Origin: Pleurotus ostreatus/Saccharomyces cerevisiae fusant
Taxonomy: Eukaryota > Opisthokonta
Assembly: GCA_024196135.1 (NCBI GenBank)
Contig: JAMQCK010000064.1
Span: 1 to 64,000, forward strand
Length of the DNA: 64,000 nucleotides
Direction of reading: 5' to 3'
In this document: positions 45,785-58,555 of the stretch, in pieces
Layout of the letters: each line of letters begins with the position of its first letter
How positions within the stretch are numbered: position 1 is the first letter of the stretch
Program-made: the position numbers and the translations under genes
Notes under the pieces: model-generated
Seen by the model: the letters and a program-made list of their open reading frames with translations, nothing else
The model's database searches: none
What the model was told of the DNA's origin: nothing

Positions 45785-46037
45785 TAGCTTGGGCATGGAT
45801 GCGGAATGGGAACATTGGGGACGAAGATACTAGATACGATGTAAGCTATTTTGTTGCCTCCCTGCTGTGTATCCTATCGAACAATGTACTATTACTTTGA
45901 GAATGCATACACGGTTGCGGAAGGTTGTACCTCCCCTCATCTTGGACGTCTAGCATTGGCGTGCGCAGACCTGCCATTAGTGGTACAGCATTATTGCAAT
46001 CCATAAGATAGTGTAACCTGCTCTTTTACCGCGGTCC

Positions 46038-47508
46038 TTATCCAGACATGGAGGTTCTCGGCATTCCCTCTCTGCTATGCAATGAAGGGTCAACCTCAGT
46101 CATGTCGTACATTCGTATTGAAGGCTCAATTGAGCCATCGGTATCAGTGCTCGGCCCTGACAAGGCGAAGTCGTCATCCATCGTAGCGCGCGTGTCCTCT
46201 CCATGGGCCTTGTCCCCATCTGCGAAGCGCATGGCATGCGATATTTGTGCACTGTCGAGCAGGGGCCTTTCCTTGCTGTCGTACATAGCAGTGAGGACGA
46301 CGATAGTTGGATAAATGCCCTGAATAGGTGTATGATCAACGCACAGAAGATCGGTGAAAGAGGACCTTACACGAGATACTGAGCACGACCGAGGCAACGA
46401 GCTCCGCGACCGTGAACTTTGACGTTCCGATGGTAGCCTGAACAGCGAGGAAGCTAATCTGTTGGACGCAGATAGGGATGGAACGGCGCATCTCGAGACG
46501 CAAAGCTTACCCATACGACGCTGTAAAAGCATCCCGACTCCAGAAGCAAGACCAGCACCCGCTCAACCTGGGTTTTCCGCGCGGATAGACCTAGGGCGCT
46601 CTTGATGTCACGGAAGTATTGCCTGGGGATGCGGGTCAATGTATGCAGAGGGCTCAAGCACTCAAGAAGGCTCACCATACTTTGATCGCGACCAGTATCG
46701 TCGCGACGACGTTGGTGAGCATAAGCAAAATCAACATTGTGAGGGGTTGCGCCTTCGGCACTGGATGAGGGTGCATCTTCCCCGTTATATGCCACATGGC
46801 GTCGAGGATGGCGCCAACTAGAACAGACGGGGTTCAGTCAATATGTTTGAATGAGGGCTGCAGTCGCATACCTAGACTTCCGCACGTGCATAACAGCAGT
46901 ATACCCTTCGCGATGCGATTATCTGACCATATAACCCACGCTCGCCAAACAACAATCACGTCGCTGAGGACGTACTGGGGCCGGTGAGTATATGATAGTC
47001 GAATTGGTTTGAGCTACACTCACTTCTATACGGGCAGTCACCGCGCCTACAATGTCCAACCGGAAGAGTAGCTGCAGTATACTCCTGACGTCTGTTCCAG
47101 AATATACTGGGAGTTGAACCAGGTAGTACAATGCATTGGTGATCACGCTGATTGCAGCGCAGAAGAAGAGTACGCCAATAGCGACAAGCATCAGGTGCGA
47201 GCGGCCTGCTCGACGTCTAGAGAATCAACAGCCGTCAGTACAACAATGTTTAGCCGGAGAGCTAATGTCTGAACTAACGCAAGTACGCTCGCAGCCGCGA
47301 TCGAGAAAGCTGTCTGTATGCCTGTCAAATATTTCGTCAGCACCGTCGACTCCAGCAGCTTGCGGTGTACTTATGGGACACCTGCGCAGCTGGGATACGC
47401 ACCGAAGAAGACGAAATCGAGAGCTATTTGTGTGTATACCCTCTGAAGGGCATACACGTCGGCGGCGCCCAAGGGGTTGTAGATAGTCCTTGCCCGCAGG
47501 CTGACCAT
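46038..47508 (-). CDS. multi-pass membrane protein, basidiomycete seven-helix-like family
   Basis: About seven exons on the minus strand run from MVSLRARTIYNPLGAADVYA to the stop after PRTSMSG, about 350 aa. Hydrophobic stretches alternate with loops: LMLVAIGVLFFCAAISVITN, DVIVVWRAWVIW, ILLLCTCGSLVGAILDAMWH, LTMLILLMLTNVVATILVAI, VLVLLLESGCFYSVVWISFL and VAELVASVVLSISGIYPTIV. The motif W-R-A-W followed by a helix and the Glu-Ser-Gly-x-x-Tyr helix near the end are typical of the large agaricomycete family of seven-helix-like proteins of unknown function. The tail is acidic and hydrophilic. The first exon may be preceded by a non-coding exon. Its role is unknown; a receptor or sensor role has been suggested for such proteins only by topology. 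Confidence 0.75.
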
Positions 47509-48046
47509 TGTGGAGAATGCTCTACTTGAGGCTCATGTTAGAGGCATGCCTTTTATATGGTAGCAGCGCGTACATGGAAGCATCCGGCAGTGTCTGTGAG
47601 CAGATGCGCCCGTGGCCGATCGGCGCTGATCAATGATAGGACGGGCGACTTACAATCACTGCCATCAGCGCTGGAGGGCGGTTCACTACGAGCAAGACCA
47701 GCACCCTCGTGGGACCATGCCCCGCCGTGCCTTCCGCATCGTGGCAGTCTACGATCAGCGGCGAAGCAAGGGCCCGGTATCCTGTGTGTCAGTAGCAGCG
47801 GTCGGTATTCCCAGATTTGGGCAAAAGGAGGGTATCCGCAGCAAGACGATGGAAGAGAGAGCGGTAGTTCGTGCGGGATGGTGTGGGTTCCGCTAACCCA
47901 ATGCTGCGTGCGACTGTCTGGTGAATAGAGAAAGCTCTGACCTTGACAGCATTCGGATGTTACATCGCGCCGCCCATAGAGGACATCATGATTGAAGATC
48001 AGCGGGAGTCAAGTTAGTTACTCATAAGGATACAAGTGGTTTGGTC
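47509..48046. other. intergenic between membrane protein and QPRT genes
   Basis: It contains the membrane-protein promoter and the QPRT 3' flank. Open frames on the plus strand show no recognisable protein. Confidence 0.5.
47551..47557 (-). promoter_or_regulatory. possible TATA box of the membrane protein gene
   Basis: It reads ATATAAAA on the minus strand about 45 bp before the start at 47508, implying a short 5' UTR if used. Confidence 0.35.
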
Positions 48047-49177
<1,131 letters not shown>

Positions 49178-49532
49178 GACGGACAAAGGAGAGTGAGGAT
49201 CACAACATCGATCCAAGATCCGGGATGGCGCACTAAGCACTCGTCCTGCTCACTGAGTCACACAGATCGTTCAATTGAAGCGCCACACCTGGCCAGTCCA
49301 GAGTCCATTTCAGTCGTCTAAATACCATGGAAAACGAGTCGTAAGAGCGATTGCGATGTGGTATATGAAGGTAAGGGTGATGGCGGGGACGCCGTAATAG
49401 ATTAGAGACTAGCAAGTAGAAGTCGACATGAGTCGTGTCACCGCTGCCACCATTGCACCGAGGGTCCATTAGATGATCGTAAGTAGCGTCCGTGATGAAG
49501 GGGCCGATATGAAGTCCTCGAGAACATGCGCT
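49178..49532. other. intergenic, QPRT promoter and KNH-protein 3' flank
   Basis: No gene or repeat seen. Confidence 0.5.
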
Positions 49533-50180
49533 TTACGCGAGGAAAGCACCGAGAAGGGCGACCGCGCCAATGAGGCCGGTCTGGGCGGTCGTGGCGAGCG
49601 CACCGTTGTTGTCGTCACCGCTGCTGCCAGAGCTGGCAGAGGAAGAAGCGCCGGAAGACGTGGCGGTAGAGGTCTGGCTGCCAGACTTCGTGGACGAAGA
49701 CGCAGAGCTGGAGAAATGCATTAGCAACGAGGACTACAGCAAGCATCAGAAGCAAACTCACCAATCCTTCTCCTCCTCAATGTCGAACATGACGGACTGG
49801 GCGTAAATCCTGTCCGACTGCTTCTTGCTGTAGACGAGGTTGACCTGGAAGTCGTCGCCCGACGGCCAGCCTCCCTCGGGGGCGTCGATGTCGAGGCTGT
49901 CCTTGCTGGCATCGACATTCTCCGCGAGGACGATGGGCTCGCTGAGGACCGAGGAGTCCTGGTTCACGAGGACGACGGTGAAGTTCTTGGCATCCGTCTG
50001 GACGGTTTGCCACTCGAGGCTGCGAGCGACTTCAGTCGATGAAAACATGAGCCAACAGCGAGATACTCACGTCTGAGCATTGCAGTTCGTCCAGCCCTTC
50101 TTCTCCGAAGGCTGCGTAACGGTGAAGGCCGCCGCGAAGGAGGCGAGCGAGAGAACAGCGATGGCAGCAGCGGAACGCAT
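49533..50180 (-). CDS. secreted Kre9/KNH-domain protein, GPI-anchored
   Basis: About three exons on the minus strand give roughly 180 aa. The signal peptide is MRSAAAIAVLSLASFAAAFT. The KNH-like domain follows: VTQPSEKKGWTNCNAQTLEW, then VVLVNQDSSVLSEPIVLAEN and FQVNLVYSKKQSDRIYAQSV. A Ser/Thr-rich stalk (SSSTKSGSQTSTATSSGASS) leads to GLIGAVALLGAFLA, a GPI signal with no tail. The family (Ser-Thr-rich GPI-anchored, Kre9/KNH) is linked to beta-1,6-glucan and wall assembly in yeast, but most basidiomycete members are uncharacterised. The stop is TAA at 49533-49535. A TATA-like site reads TATAAA on the minus strand at 50275-50280, 95 bp upstream. Confidence 0.8.
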
Positions 50181-50845
50181 GGTGAAGATGGCGGGGAAGA
50201 AAGTGACACGAGAAAATGCGACGATGGGAATGGGAGGGACGAAGCGGATGGGGAAGATGGGCGAAAGGCCATGGTTTATATGGGCGGGCGGGCAATAGCG
50301 CCGTGTTCGTTTCAAAGCCTCGAAGCCGATTGAAACGCAGGGCAACCACCGTCGGAGGCGATGCGCGTCCGGGCGCGACGCCGCGATGATACAGATTCAT
50401 GTCATTCCGGAAGTCAATTGGCAGTGTAGCGAGGGTGAGGGCGAATAGGCGCCCAACAGAAAGAGCTTCAAGAGCAGGGTCTTACGACCTCGCCACCACG
50501 GAATTATGTAGCAGAAGACCAGTTATGGTCAAAACGTGCGCTTCATGTCTAGTTATGCTCGCCTTGCACATCAGACACGACTGATGTCGACCAATGGCGG
50601 GCAGAACATCCCGCCAACCATTATGGCCATCGGGGACAGGCAGTGACAGCCAGGTGGAACTATTTCCGATGTCTTCAGGGCCCGTTGACGCCCACGGAAA
50701 ATTGAAAGGAAGGCTGTGTTGCGCACGCGTTTACGACCTCCATCGAGCACTGGTCTAGCGAAGACGGTGATAGTGCGGCATGGACACTTGGTACAAGGAG
50801 GGGGCACTCAGCTTTAGTCGCGGGTACATAAGCAGGCTGCGCTAG
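50181..50845. other. intergenic, KNH-protein promoter and Gemin2 3' flank
   Basis: It holds the TATA-like site at 50275-50280. I see no gene. Confidence 0.5.
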
Positions 50846-52166
50846 TCAAGTTGCTGGAAGGCCTCTTAGCATACTTTCCACATCGTCCCACAAGTCCAGC
50901 TGGCCCCATACGCCAATGATGGTCCCGAGAAGCACCCAACATGACCTCTCACTGAATGCGCTGGCCTTGCCAACTACCGTACGCTCCGCAGACTTGACAT
51001 CCGACGACTCTGCCTTCTGGGTGGAAGTCGACTCGATCCGTCCCGCGTCCGCTCGAGGGGTCACCTCTGGTGTCGGATACGCCTCGGGCGAGCGAGGCGA
51101 GGAAGCCGCACTTGACGCGATATCGTCGTCCTCCTGCGCTTCAGCAACTGCCTCAGGGCCATGCAGTCGCGTTCGCATTCGCGCCTCCAGCAGCGATATG
51201 CATGCACGTGCTACTTGTCGAAGCGAGTTCATGTGGTCGGCAGAGATATGCTGGCCCAGGCGCGCAAGCAGCGAGAACATCCATCGCGCGTGCAGTTCTG
51301 TCATGTCGTACATTGCAGGGTCCTTGACATGCCCGCGGATCCAGAACGCGAAATGCCGTAGTAATTGCACGGATAGGTCCTGCAAGTAGGCGCATTAGCC
51401 TTGTCCGCCTCCCGGTCGAGGAACGCACCTCGTTAAACGACCTAAGCAAATATGGCGTAGGTTCTCTGGGGGTCGTGTTTCCATCCGACGATACCGCGCC
51501 ATTCTGTGGTGCAGCAGAAACCAGTTCGCCATCCTCATTGAAGACCATCTCAGTGTTCGCCTCTTCGGGCTCATCTGCTTCTTCGCCTCGGAAGAAGCGC
51601 CGTCGTTTTGCGGCGCGCGACAGAGGTGGATTCCACACTGACTCGGGTTCACCGCACAGGAACTTCCACCACAAAACACGTTCCCTGTTGCCTGGCGTGG
51701 CAGCAGGAGGCTCGGCTTGCGGACCGATCGTCGGCGCTTTTGCAGGTTGGACGAGGTTCTGTGCGATGGCTTGATCAGCGACAAGATGATCGAGCGTGAA
51801 GACAAGGCGCGTACCTTTCGGAAGTTGTTGAAGCGTCGGACGTGCTGCTTGCGCCATTCATCAGATGGAAGAAGTGCATGCGCGCTAGTGCGCGCGCGAG
51901 GGGGAGGGGTAGGTTCCGGCTGAGCATAGGGATTGGGGACGCTCGTAACATTGGGCAGGCGGAACGCGTCGCGTCTGCAGCATGGAAATCAGCTGGAGAT
52001 GGTAGGGGTAGCGTACCACGTACCGTACTGTCAGTAGATACTCCATTCCATTCGTAATTTCGCCCGACTCAGGGAGCTTTGTGGCGACAGGCAAGATCTG
52101 CGCCTGGCCGGTCGGGCGCTCGTCCTCGCTGTCATCGTCGACCTCCTCACGCTTGCGTTTGGCCAT
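50846..52166 (-). CDS. GEMIN2: Gemin2/SIP1-like snRNP assembly factor
   Basis: Four exons or so on the minus strand start at MAKRKREEVDDDSEDERPTG (basic, acidic nuclear-type N-terminus). The conserved N-terminal piece NGMEYLLTVR is typical of SIP1 proteins. The core is DLSVQLLRHFAFWIRGHV and RWMFSLLARLGQHISADHMN, with SLRQVARACISLLEARM matching the Gemin2 helical repeat. The end is GQLDLWDDVESMLRGLPAT. In animals Gemin2 holds the Sm pentamer for snRNA loading with SMN; yeast Brr1 is the diverged counterpart. A middle acidic/Ser-rich insert is fungal. The gene is divergent from the Lys-rich gene at 52436. Confidence 0.82.
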
Positions 52167-52435
52167 TCTGAGATGGACGTAGGTTCGCTGGATAAGTTTC
52201 CGTCCGCCTCAGAGCCCTTTGCGAGTAGTGCGCAGCGATTTGGCGCAAGACCAGAGCGCGCTTGATGACGGCAGAGAGCAAGACGCAGTGATCAGCGCTT
52301 TGCTCGACTTATTGTTGACTTCTCCCCTCACGTCTTGTATGGCCTGCCTCGGCGCAATTTTCCCTGCGTCTTCGCCACTGCTATAGCGCGTCACTAGAAG
52401 CTTTCTTGAATATTTCTGGCATACTATGGCCGAGC
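52167..52435. promoter_or_regulatory. 269-bp divergent promoter, Gemin2 / Lys-rich protein
   Basis: This is the DNA between opposite start codons at 52166 and 52436. No TATA box is evident. Confidence 0.5.
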
Positions 52436-53556
52436 CTGACAATGACATCGACCCGGAAGCGCTACAGGCGCAGGTCGCGCTGTCCATGTCCTTCGCAGAC
52501 AGTCTAGTCTCTTCTTGGCTTAAACCCGCGAGCGGAAAGCTCCAGCGTACGCACAAGGACTACGAGAATGAGCTCAAGGAGCACATGCGCCGTCCCGCCA
52601 GGTGAGCCCAATTCTCCATAATAAGTTGTTATGCTGACGGTTTACCCAGACTTGGTGTTGGCGCGAGCGTTCCCCAGGCTGCTAGCTTGACGAGAGAGCA
52701 GGTGAAGTTGAAGCACGCCCTTACCGGCAAGAAGCGGGCGCACGACGACGATGAGGCCGGTGGCGCACGCGGGGACGATGACGATGTCATGGAGAGTCGG
52801 GGTAAAGCCGTACAAAAGCGTGCGCGACTAGACCCCTTTTCCACGACCAAGAAAAAGAAGAAGGGCGTGGAGACTGAGGCTAAGGCAGGCGCCTCTACCC
52901 AGGAGCAGGCCGCGACCTCGCCGAAGAAACTTCCATCGAAGGAGGGCGAGACCGAGCCAGCCGCCGCTCCGTCAGCACCAGCGCCTATGAAGGATACGCC
53001 TGCGGACAAAGATGCACAACCCCCCTCTCTTGAAGGCAGCGCAGGCACGTCCAATGCCACTCCGAAGAAAAAGAAGAAGAAAAATCGGGGCAACGCGGAA
53101 GTCAAGAGCTCGCAGGCCAGTGGCTCGTCGGTGCCGAGCAGTAACCTAGTCGCTCCATCCGTAGCAATGAACGGTGTCTCCTCGTCTCAAGCGAAAGGAT
53201 CTGACTCCGGTATGCATATCCCTCTGGCGCGCAGATAGCACACCCTAACATCTTCTTCAGCAGCGTCACCCGAACGGAATAAGGCTGCGTCACCCACACC
53301 AGCAACGCCCCAGTCGCCGTCCAAAACCAAGCCATTCCTTGCCGCTTCGTCTCCGTCAGTCAAGAAGCGCGGCCCGGACACGGATATTCTCAAGCAGCCT
53401 ATACTCAACCTCGACGGCCCTCCTCCATCAGACGAGTCTGAGGATGACGACGAGAAGCCCGAGGCCACGACTGTATCATCTTCCAAGAAGCGGAGGAGGC
53501 GGAAGAAGAAGAAGAAAAACGGGGCTGCGACGGCGGGAGGGGAGCAGGCGTCGTAG
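52436..53556 (+). CDS. Lys-rich nuclear protein, DUF3245-like
   Basis: Three exons run from MAEPDNDIDPEALQAQVALS to the stop after GGEQAS, about 330 aa. The N-terminal segment SFADSLVSSWLKPASGKLQR resembles the short conserved motif of DUF3245 fungal proteins. The rest is low complexity with repeated Lys/Arg blocks: KKRAHDDDEAGG, TTKKKKKGV, PKKKKKKNRGN and SSKKRRRRKKKKKNG. These are strong nuclear or nucleolar localisation candidates. Acidic and Ser/Pro stretches alternate with them. A role in ribosome biogenesis would fit the composition but is inference. The gene is divergent from Gemin2. Confidence 0.65.
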
Positions 53557-55413
53557 GGATGCGCGTATGCTTATGCTGTATTTGCCCATCTATGTTGTTT
53601 GTGCATTACTCTGTACTGTGGCCCTGCCAATCTATAGACCACGGTCATGGTTATTCATGACCGTCCCTTTTTTACCTTGAAATGGATGGTCTAAAATCGA
53701 TAGGCGGGTAGATTTTTTGCGGAAGTATACGCGGATGTCATGACCTCTGACAATCCATCGTCGAGCCAAGGACGTGGGGTCCTCATATGCCTCTGTACAG
53801 CCGGAATTCTTTCCTGCCGGTCAAATAGGGTGAGCATTTTCATCGCGGACGAGTGAGTTAACGCCGGTGGGCAAAACCAAGGTGTACAACATTACCACGT
53901 AGCGCGTCGGGCGCCCATGACAAATAGTGGATTCTCCTAGGTATGGGGGTTCCCTCGTGCTTCCCATCGTCAGGACGTCTTTCCGGGCAGCGATTCGGAC
54001 TCCTTGTACTGGGATTTGTAGAAATGATATTCCACGTAACAAGATGGTGTAGCGAGGACGTCCTGCCGGCACATAGGCGGATTGTTGGCCGAATGAGCAT
54101 CTCTGGCTTGCAAGAGAAGATCTGGGGCAAGGAGGGAATGCCATCTTCTCAGAGCAATCGACCATCCGACAGAGTGCCGAACTGGGTAGGGCAAAATCGC
54201 CTGTTGGGAGCTCTCGAGAGGGCCGGCAGATTCATTTAGCAGCGTCAGCGTATCCCAAGGAGGTAGCATCGAGCCACATTGCTGTGAGCGCTACACCGAA
54301 GTTAAGGAGCGCTCGGCATTGTCGTAGCCGAAAGATGAGGAGAACCTAGAGCTTGTGTAGTAATTCAACCATCACCGCTGAAGTGGTCGCCAACGATGGT
54401 CATGAGGCGCCATATGACCGTAAAATGCGCGGAGAAAGCGGCTGCGGAAGTCGAGGATCACGATTCACTGAATAGCGATGGATTGCAATGAAGGCGGATG
54501 GTCCTCCCGGACGAGTCTGCATTGTATCTTCAGTGAAGAGCCGTCAGGAGATCGGCGTACCGGCACAGCCGTCCAACTACTAGGTACTGTGCCTGTGGCG
54601 ACGCGGGAAGCAGTGCTTTGTATTCCAGCGCGCCATGCCCGGCTTAGACGATACAAGGCGTGGGCATGAGAAAGCAAAGTGCAAGGCGTGAGACCACCAC
54701 CGCGTGCACCCAGGTACACATGGCGGTAAGCTTCTTCAGTTATCGGCCCCGAGCAGATGAAGCGCAAGCGGTGTCTCAGGAAACAAGAGGGAAGTTGCCT
54801 TGAGTGTTCCTTTCCCGGAAGGCTGAGCGCAGCAGACGGGCCGTTGCCGCGTCATGAGGGCGGCGTTTGTGGCGAGGGAGCAGAGGGTGATTGGTAGTAG
54901 CGAGCCTAAGACGCACGAGATCCCCGCGTTCCTGCTGCCTGGCCCGTATCCGTCGGCATCCCGGGCGTGGAGAGTCCCCGGTCCTGGACGAACTTGATGG
55001 GAAAGTTCAACTTCATCTCCGACGATCGCTAGCAGGAGGCGCGCCACGTGCGACGCGCGCGGCGTCGCGTGTCGCGCTGACCGCGGCAGTGAGCGGCAGA
55101 AGATCATCGAGCTCATTGTCTTCGCCCTCCACCACCCCCTGCAGACGGCTGATTGATTTCTCAGACTCCACCCTCTAAAAACAATAGGTGATGGATAACA
55201 CAATAACAGAAAGATTTCCAGCGAGGTTCCGCGCGCTCCGACCGCAAGGGCAGCGCCAACGGGCCGCTGAGTCTCTTGTTTTCGCTGCATTTGCTCGGTT
55301 TCACATCGCCTGCTGTCGGCACCAGACTCCTTGCATCGCGATGGTTACATCGATAGCTCCGGATCGTTTCCCTGAAAGGGCCGGCAGCTGATTGCCTATC
55401 CGCATTTGGAACA
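53557..55413. other. 1.9-kb gene-poor region
   Basis: This is the longest stretch without a supported gene. Several open frames of 80-185 codons exist on both strands, but none has a recognisable motif or splice-linked extension. It may hold a decayed gene, a long UTR or a lineage-specific gene I cannot see. Confidence 0.5.
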
Positions 55414-57067
55414 ATGAAGGTGTCCGCCCATATCAGGGCCCGGCGCTTGCGAGCTTCTTCCCTCGAGCCCCCTTCCCTTCCCCTCTCTCCTCACATACGC
55501 GCAATGAAGGCCGTCCGCAATATGCTGGGTCTTCCGCCCTCTGGCGATGCCGCACGCGCTCTGGAATGGGAGAAGGCCGTTCAGAGCGGCACGCTGTACG
55601 AAGGAACTCTGTATATGTCGCGCTTTAAGCGAGATCCTGTGGAAGTCCGGCTCGTTAGAGACGCTGTCCTTGTCATGAAGCCAGGAGGAAAGCCAATGAA
55701 GGATTACAAGCGGGTGCGCGGCCTACATCAGCTCTCAATGTTTTACTCACACTACCTACGCAGCCGATTCCCCTGCTCCTGTTGTCAGTATCCACGTACG
55801 ACAGCGGTCCAGAATGCGGCATCACCATAGTCTGCCCCGGGCGCAAGCCGCTGACCTTGTTTACCGAAGACAAGGACGCCCAGGCAGAGTGGACGCTGCG
55901 TATCACGACGCAAGCCGGCGAGCTTGTCAGCACCACACCTTTGAGGGTCAAGAAGCTCGCTTCGAATGGCTTCTTCACAACCGTCCGCTGCTCCTTCTTC
56001 TGGCAACAGGGCCAACGGCTGTACGTCGGCACCCCCGATGGAGTATACGAGTTCGACATGCAGAACGTCGGCAAGCCTCGCAAGGTGCTCACCTTGGATG
56101 GCGTACGACAGATCGGCGTCACAATGGACGTGTTCCTTTGCGTGATACGTGCGTGTCCGGTTTATGGCGCTCCTTCACTTACTGAAGTCCCCCTGCAGAC
56201 AAGGAAGTCCTCGCTGCCCCCATCCCCGCCATCACTCTAGAAAAGCCCGAGCTATTCCAGCGTTATGCAGAACGCATCGCTGTCGACTCCGAGTTCTTCG
56301 TCACCGGCCGCTGCCTCGGTAGGCCCATGGTCTGTACCGTCAAGGCAGGGCACACCAAGGCGTCCGCCCGCGTCTTTGACCTCGTCCCCGCCAAAAACTC
56401 GCATTCACTTCGAGGCCTGACAGTGCGTCGCCACATATCTTGCGAGCGCCTCAATTGCTGACACGGTGTCCAGGAAATTGTCATGGCAAATACATCACTC
56501 AGCTCCGCGCAGTTCCTCGATAATAAGTTATGCGCGATCACGTACGAGGGGTTCCAGACGATCGACATCGAGTCGCTCGAGCTGCAGCATCTTCTGGATG
56601 TCATGGGAGATGACCGCGTGCGATTCGCGAGAGAAGTCGGTGTCGACTCGCTCGACCTGTTCCAGGTCCCAGGTCGCATCTTGGCCTGCTTCAACTGTGC
56701 GTCCATCATATGGCGCCTCGCATTATTATACTTACCCCATCTTAGACTGCGCCATCTGGATCGACAGGAATGGGCATATGATGGGCAACACAAAAATCCT
56801 CTGGCAAGGGAAGCCGACGAGCTTCGGTGCGTGCGGAGCTCTTCCAATGGTGGTCCTTTCGCTCATGAACTCCCAGCTTTATTCGGGCCATATATTATTG
56901 CAGCCGAGCCATCCTTTATCGAGGTTCACGACGCCGAGACGGGCGACCTTGTACAGGTCATCCGAGGCGAAAACATCCGCATAGTCCCAGTTGAGCGCGG
57001 ACTCGACCCGCGCCAGAATAGGCTCGTCATTCTGTCTGGCGACCGCCTGTCGGAAATCTTCTTATAA
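55414..57067 (+). CDS. PH-CNH domain protein (Rom-GEF C-terminal-like)
   Basis: Four or five exons end at LSGDRLSEIFL. The start may be 55414 or the in-frame ATG at 55504 (MKAVRNMLGLPPSG), which fits better with the domain. The first 130 residues resemble the PH-like domain of Rom1/Rom2: LYEGTLYMSRFKRDPVEVRL, AVLVMKPGGKPMKDYKRPIP and LTLFTEDKDAQAEWTLRI. The rest is a citron homology (CNH) beta-propeller: FFWQQGQRLYVGTPDGVYEF, QFLDNKLCAITYEGFQTIDI and YAIWIDRNGHMMGN. In Rho1 exchange factors these domains follow a DH domain, which is missing here. The product may bind Rho-type GTPases or membranes; that is inference. Confidence 0.8.
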
Positions 57068-57830
57068 AACCTCTTTTCGTTCGTCTTCTTCCGCACTTCT
57101 CTTTTCCTTTCTGCTCTTTGTGCCATATTATTCTCTTTGCAGCTTCTTATGCTACTTTGGGCCTAATTTACCCTGCCCTCTTTCTCTTCGTTTCTTCGTT
57201 TTGACCCGCAGCGCGGTGTCTTTCCTGTGTATATTATTATTCCTGGCGGACCATAATGCAGTCATTGTAGCGCCTGCCACTATACAAGCATCACCGCTTC
57301 TATTATGCTGCTGTGCATGAGCCTTGTTGTTAAACGCTTCAGTGATAGAGCGAGCAGCCTTCAGGGATGCTCAACAATGCCTTCCTTTTCTGGAAACAAG
57401 TAACTTTTGCCACGTGAGCTCACCCGCGTAGCTTCCGCGGGATCACAAAGTCCAACCGTGACTCCGGAGGCAAAGTACTCGTGAAGGAAAGTGCTTGTAT
57501 TATGGTAGGTTACATGTTCGTGGATTCGTAGAAGTCATGGCGCAGACATGAAGTACGTATGGCGGTCCGATATATAAGTAGAGGTGTAGACCCAGAACGC
57601 GGAGACCGCGTTGCAATACAATAGAATAGATATATGCGTGAGGCTAGCCCGGTACGCGATACCCGGATATTAAGTATAGATATGAAGTCCGAGAGAAGAC
57701 CTTCGAAGGCTGATCTTCGAGATAGGAAACAGCGGAGGTGACGCGAGGGGAGGCAAAGAGGCCGAGAAATGGAGAGCGGTGTATGACGCCAGCGCGGACG
57801 ACAGTCGACTTCATACACGGAGGTAGCACA
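57068..57830. other. intergenic between convergent genes
   Basis: The first 150 bp are T/C-rich, as in a 3' UTR. A TATATAA near 57570 has no gene to serve. No gene seen. Confidence 0.5.
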
Positions 57831-58555
57831 TCAGCGAGTGGGCCGCCTCGACTGGCTTGGGCGATGTCCACTGCGTTGGTTCGGGCGAGCGACGGGTGTG
57901 TGCCCAGTCGGCGTCGTGTTCGAGCGACGCGGGGTGGCGCGGGGGCGGGTCACGGAGCCTTGCCTGACCGGCGTAGGCTGCGACGCGCGCCGCTGAGGTG
58001 TATGACTAGCCTGCGAGGGCCGGCGTTGTGGCGTCCCTGCCTGGGAGGGGCGTCGCTGAGGGGGCGCTGCCTGCGACGGTCGCCGCTGCGGGGGTGGCGG
58101 AGGCGCCTGGATTCGGCGCTGTGAATTATGGCGCTGCCCACTTGCGCCAGAGGGCCGCCGCGCAGGCTTGTGCGTGGACGACTTGCGGCTCGGCTTGCTC
58201 GGCGGGTTGCCAAACCAGCGAGTGAAGAGGCCGCCCTGATTCTTGCGCTTACGCTCCTTGAGCATCTTGTTGCGCGCCTTCGCCTTGGCTATCTCGCGCA
58301 GGCCCTGTGCAAGTATTCAGTAACGATTGAAGCTGATGTGTGACTGATCGCCCACCTCGTTTCGTAAGTGTTCGTTTCCGCTGAAGGTTCCGCGCCATTT
58401 CGCCAACCAGCCGTGCATTTGTGATGGAGGGGGACCGTTTGCACGACGCGTCCCATCCGGGTTGAACTACGTAGTATGTGTAGGTAAAAATTCGGCAGGC
58501 AAGAAAGGGCGATTCTTACATGCGCATCCCACTCGATCGTGATGTTGCCGAACAT
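57831..58555 (-). CDS. small basic protein with RRPSQ repeats
   Basis: Three exons are read on the minus strand. The first exon is MFGNITIEWDAH, then FNPDGTRRANGPPPSQMHGW and LAKWRGTFSGNEHLRNE, then GLREIAKAKARNKMLKERKR. The globular N-terminal 60 residues look conserved (Trp-rich, GNEHLR). The rest is Arg/Pro/Gln-rich with at least four repeats of about 10 residues of the type QRRPSQAAPP. Each carries R-R-x-S, a protein kinase A-type consensus. The protein is about 200 aa, very basic, and has no membrane segment. I do not recognise it; a nucleic-acid- or cytoskeleton-binding role is possible. The start is the ATG before a good donor at position 13. Confidence 0.65.
57980..58095 (-). repeat. 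tandem 30-bp repeats encoding QRRPSQAAPP-type units
   Basis: At least three adjacent copies of about 30 bp are visible in the last exon of the basic protein, with further degenerate copies on the 3' side. Codons differ but the protein unit is kept. Confidence 0.6.

Noticed and set aside
54286..54330. A string resembling the C-box area of 5S rRNA (CCGAAGTTAAGG followed by GCTCGG)
   Set aside because: Only about 20 bases look alike and the rest of the 5S fold and length are missing. At best a degenerate relic; needs a covariance-model search.
54736..55290. 184-codon open frame on the minus strand in the gene-poor region
   Set aside because: Composition is mixed, no motif, no splice-linked extension; kept as unexplained spacer.
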